Below the pieces are notes generated by a model. It searched no databases, had not been told where the DNA came from, and saw only the letters and a list, made by a program, of their open reading frames with translations. Made by a program: the position numbers and the translations under genes. Below are positions 47,878-48,424 of a DNA stretch of 48,424 nucleotides, piece after piece. The stretch's first letter is position 1. Every line of letters begins with the position of its first letter. The stretch spans positions 1-48,424 of the forward strand of contig JALKBU010000322.1 in assembly GCA_023091735.1 (NCBI GenBank), in the 5' to 3' direction. Source of the DNA: Trichomonas tenax. Taxonomy: Eukaryota; Parabasalia; Trichomonadida; Trichomonadidae.

Positions 47878-48424
47878 AGTAGTCATTTGATTTCAATGGG
47901 CACTTAACATTCGTTTCATACTTGCAAAAAGATACTGATCCAAAATCATAAAATTCAGGCTCTTCACAAATAGATTTTGTTTTAGATTCCATTTCTGATT
48001 CAGTGTATTTTGTTGGAACCACACCAAATATAGTTTCTTCTGTATTGTTTGAATAAACATATGCAGCAGAAATAAATTGATTCAAAACACTCGAAATATT
48101 GAAGTTCCGTCCAACAAAGTAAATATCGAATTTACTTGAAAATTCATACCCAAATGAATTTTCTTGGAATGTAACAATACTGGCAACTTTCAGTGCTGTT
48201 ATGTGGATATTTTGGAATGCATTAGTCTTGGTAATACAATGTTCTTTGATTTCGAGAAAGATTTTGACAAATTAAATCAAAACAAGCTTGTTTCGAACTG
48301 ATTTGTACTGAATGAGCTTGTTTGCAAATTAAAATTGTGATCACGAGCTACAAACATCTGGTGCCACAACGCCACAAGGAGCACTACTTTTCCGTATTGC
48401 GATGACTTCTGTTGTGTATTTGCT
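47876..48424 (-). pseudogene. Remnant of a third beta-helix-like protein, cut by the window edge
   Basis: On the minus strand a frame from about 48258 reads EHCITKTNAFQNIHITA and SIVTFQENSFGYEFSSKF, running on to a Cys-containing end (EEPEFYDFGSVSFC, NVKCPL) at 47876. Further right, pieces such as SSAPCGVVAPDVC are separated by stops and frame changes. The texture (NCxI/ITxxNAF turns, Cys spacing) matches the remnants at 16.5 and 18.4 kb. The true 5' end lies outside the window. Confidence 0.45.

Noticed and set aside
1..48424. CRISPR arrays, rRNA genes, transposases
   Set aside because: I saw no regular spacer-repeat array, no rRNA-like conserved segment and no transposase or integrase motif.

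Overview
This window looks like nuclear DNA of a parabasalid protist (trichomonad), closest in style to Tritrichomonas or Trichomonas. The evidence is a strongly AT-rich sequence, densely packed and mostly intronless genes on both strands, very short 5' gaps, and a typical trichomonad gene set: small bromodomain proteins, ankyrin proteins, BEACH/WD40 giants, an F5/8-type C protein, and decayed cysteine-rich beta-helix-like genes. A perfect copy of the 12-base trichomonad intron 3' splice motif (ACTAACACACAG) with a matching GTATGT donor supports this. No prokaryotic, viral or organellar signature was seen.

Layout. 0.5-3.7 kb: HECT ubiquitin ligase (+). 3.9-4.2 kb: a short spliced, apparently non-coding transcription unit (-) whose 120-base intron contains a folded element. 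4.5-5.7 kb: TPR-like protein (-). 6.1-7.7 kb: single-pass membrane protein with a probable beta-propeller, split by a frameshift (-). 8.6-10.0 kb: membrane-anchored acid-sphingomyelinase-like metallophosphoesterase (+). 10.2-11.5 kb: Akt-like PH-AGC kinase (-). 12.9-13.9 kb: ankyrin protein (+). 14.2-15.8 kb: decayed cysteinyl-tRNA synthetase-like gene without HIGH and KMSKS (+). 16.1-19.4 kb: a decay zone with the C-terminal piece of a TtcA-like tRNA thiolase, two broken surface-protein-like genes and an intact bromodomain gene. 19.7-22.2 kb: divergent gamma-tubulin complex component and FIP1-like polyadenylation factor. 23.6-31.4 kb: a giant BEACH-WD40 protein. 31.6-33.1 kb: two small genes (-), one with a 24-base intron. 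33.4-37.4 kb: GRIP-domain golgin (+). 37.4-40.9 kb: divergent M18-like peptidase without its metal ligands (-) and a CARMIL-like leucine-rich-repeat protein (+). 41.5-42.4 kb: broken spectrin/EF-hand gene. 42.9-43.3 kb: degenerate bromodomain-like protein. 44.0-46.2 kb: transcription-type cyclin with a long Arg/Asp/Tyr repeat tail. 46.3-47.0 kb: cysteine-rich discoidin-like protein. 47.1-47.5 kb: Cdc25/Acr2-type rhodanese. The right edge is another decayed surface-protein-like gene.

The genes form no single pathway. Several touch membrane traffic and cytoskeleton (BEACH, golgin, CARMIL-like, GCP, sphingomyelinase-like) and several touch transcription or RNA (FIP1, cyclin, bromodomains, TtcA and CysRS relics). 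What links them is upstream DNA: many starts are preceded by copies of AAAAGTGACA or TTTACATGACAAA, which share a TGACA-like core and are densest between divergent genes. I read these as candidate promoter elements.

The items most worth a second look are the intron-hosted folded element at 3.9-4.1 kb, the 24-base intron at 33.0 kb, the CysRS-like relic, the metal-less M18 homologue, and the two promoter motifs. All calls come from reading the sequence; no database search was run.
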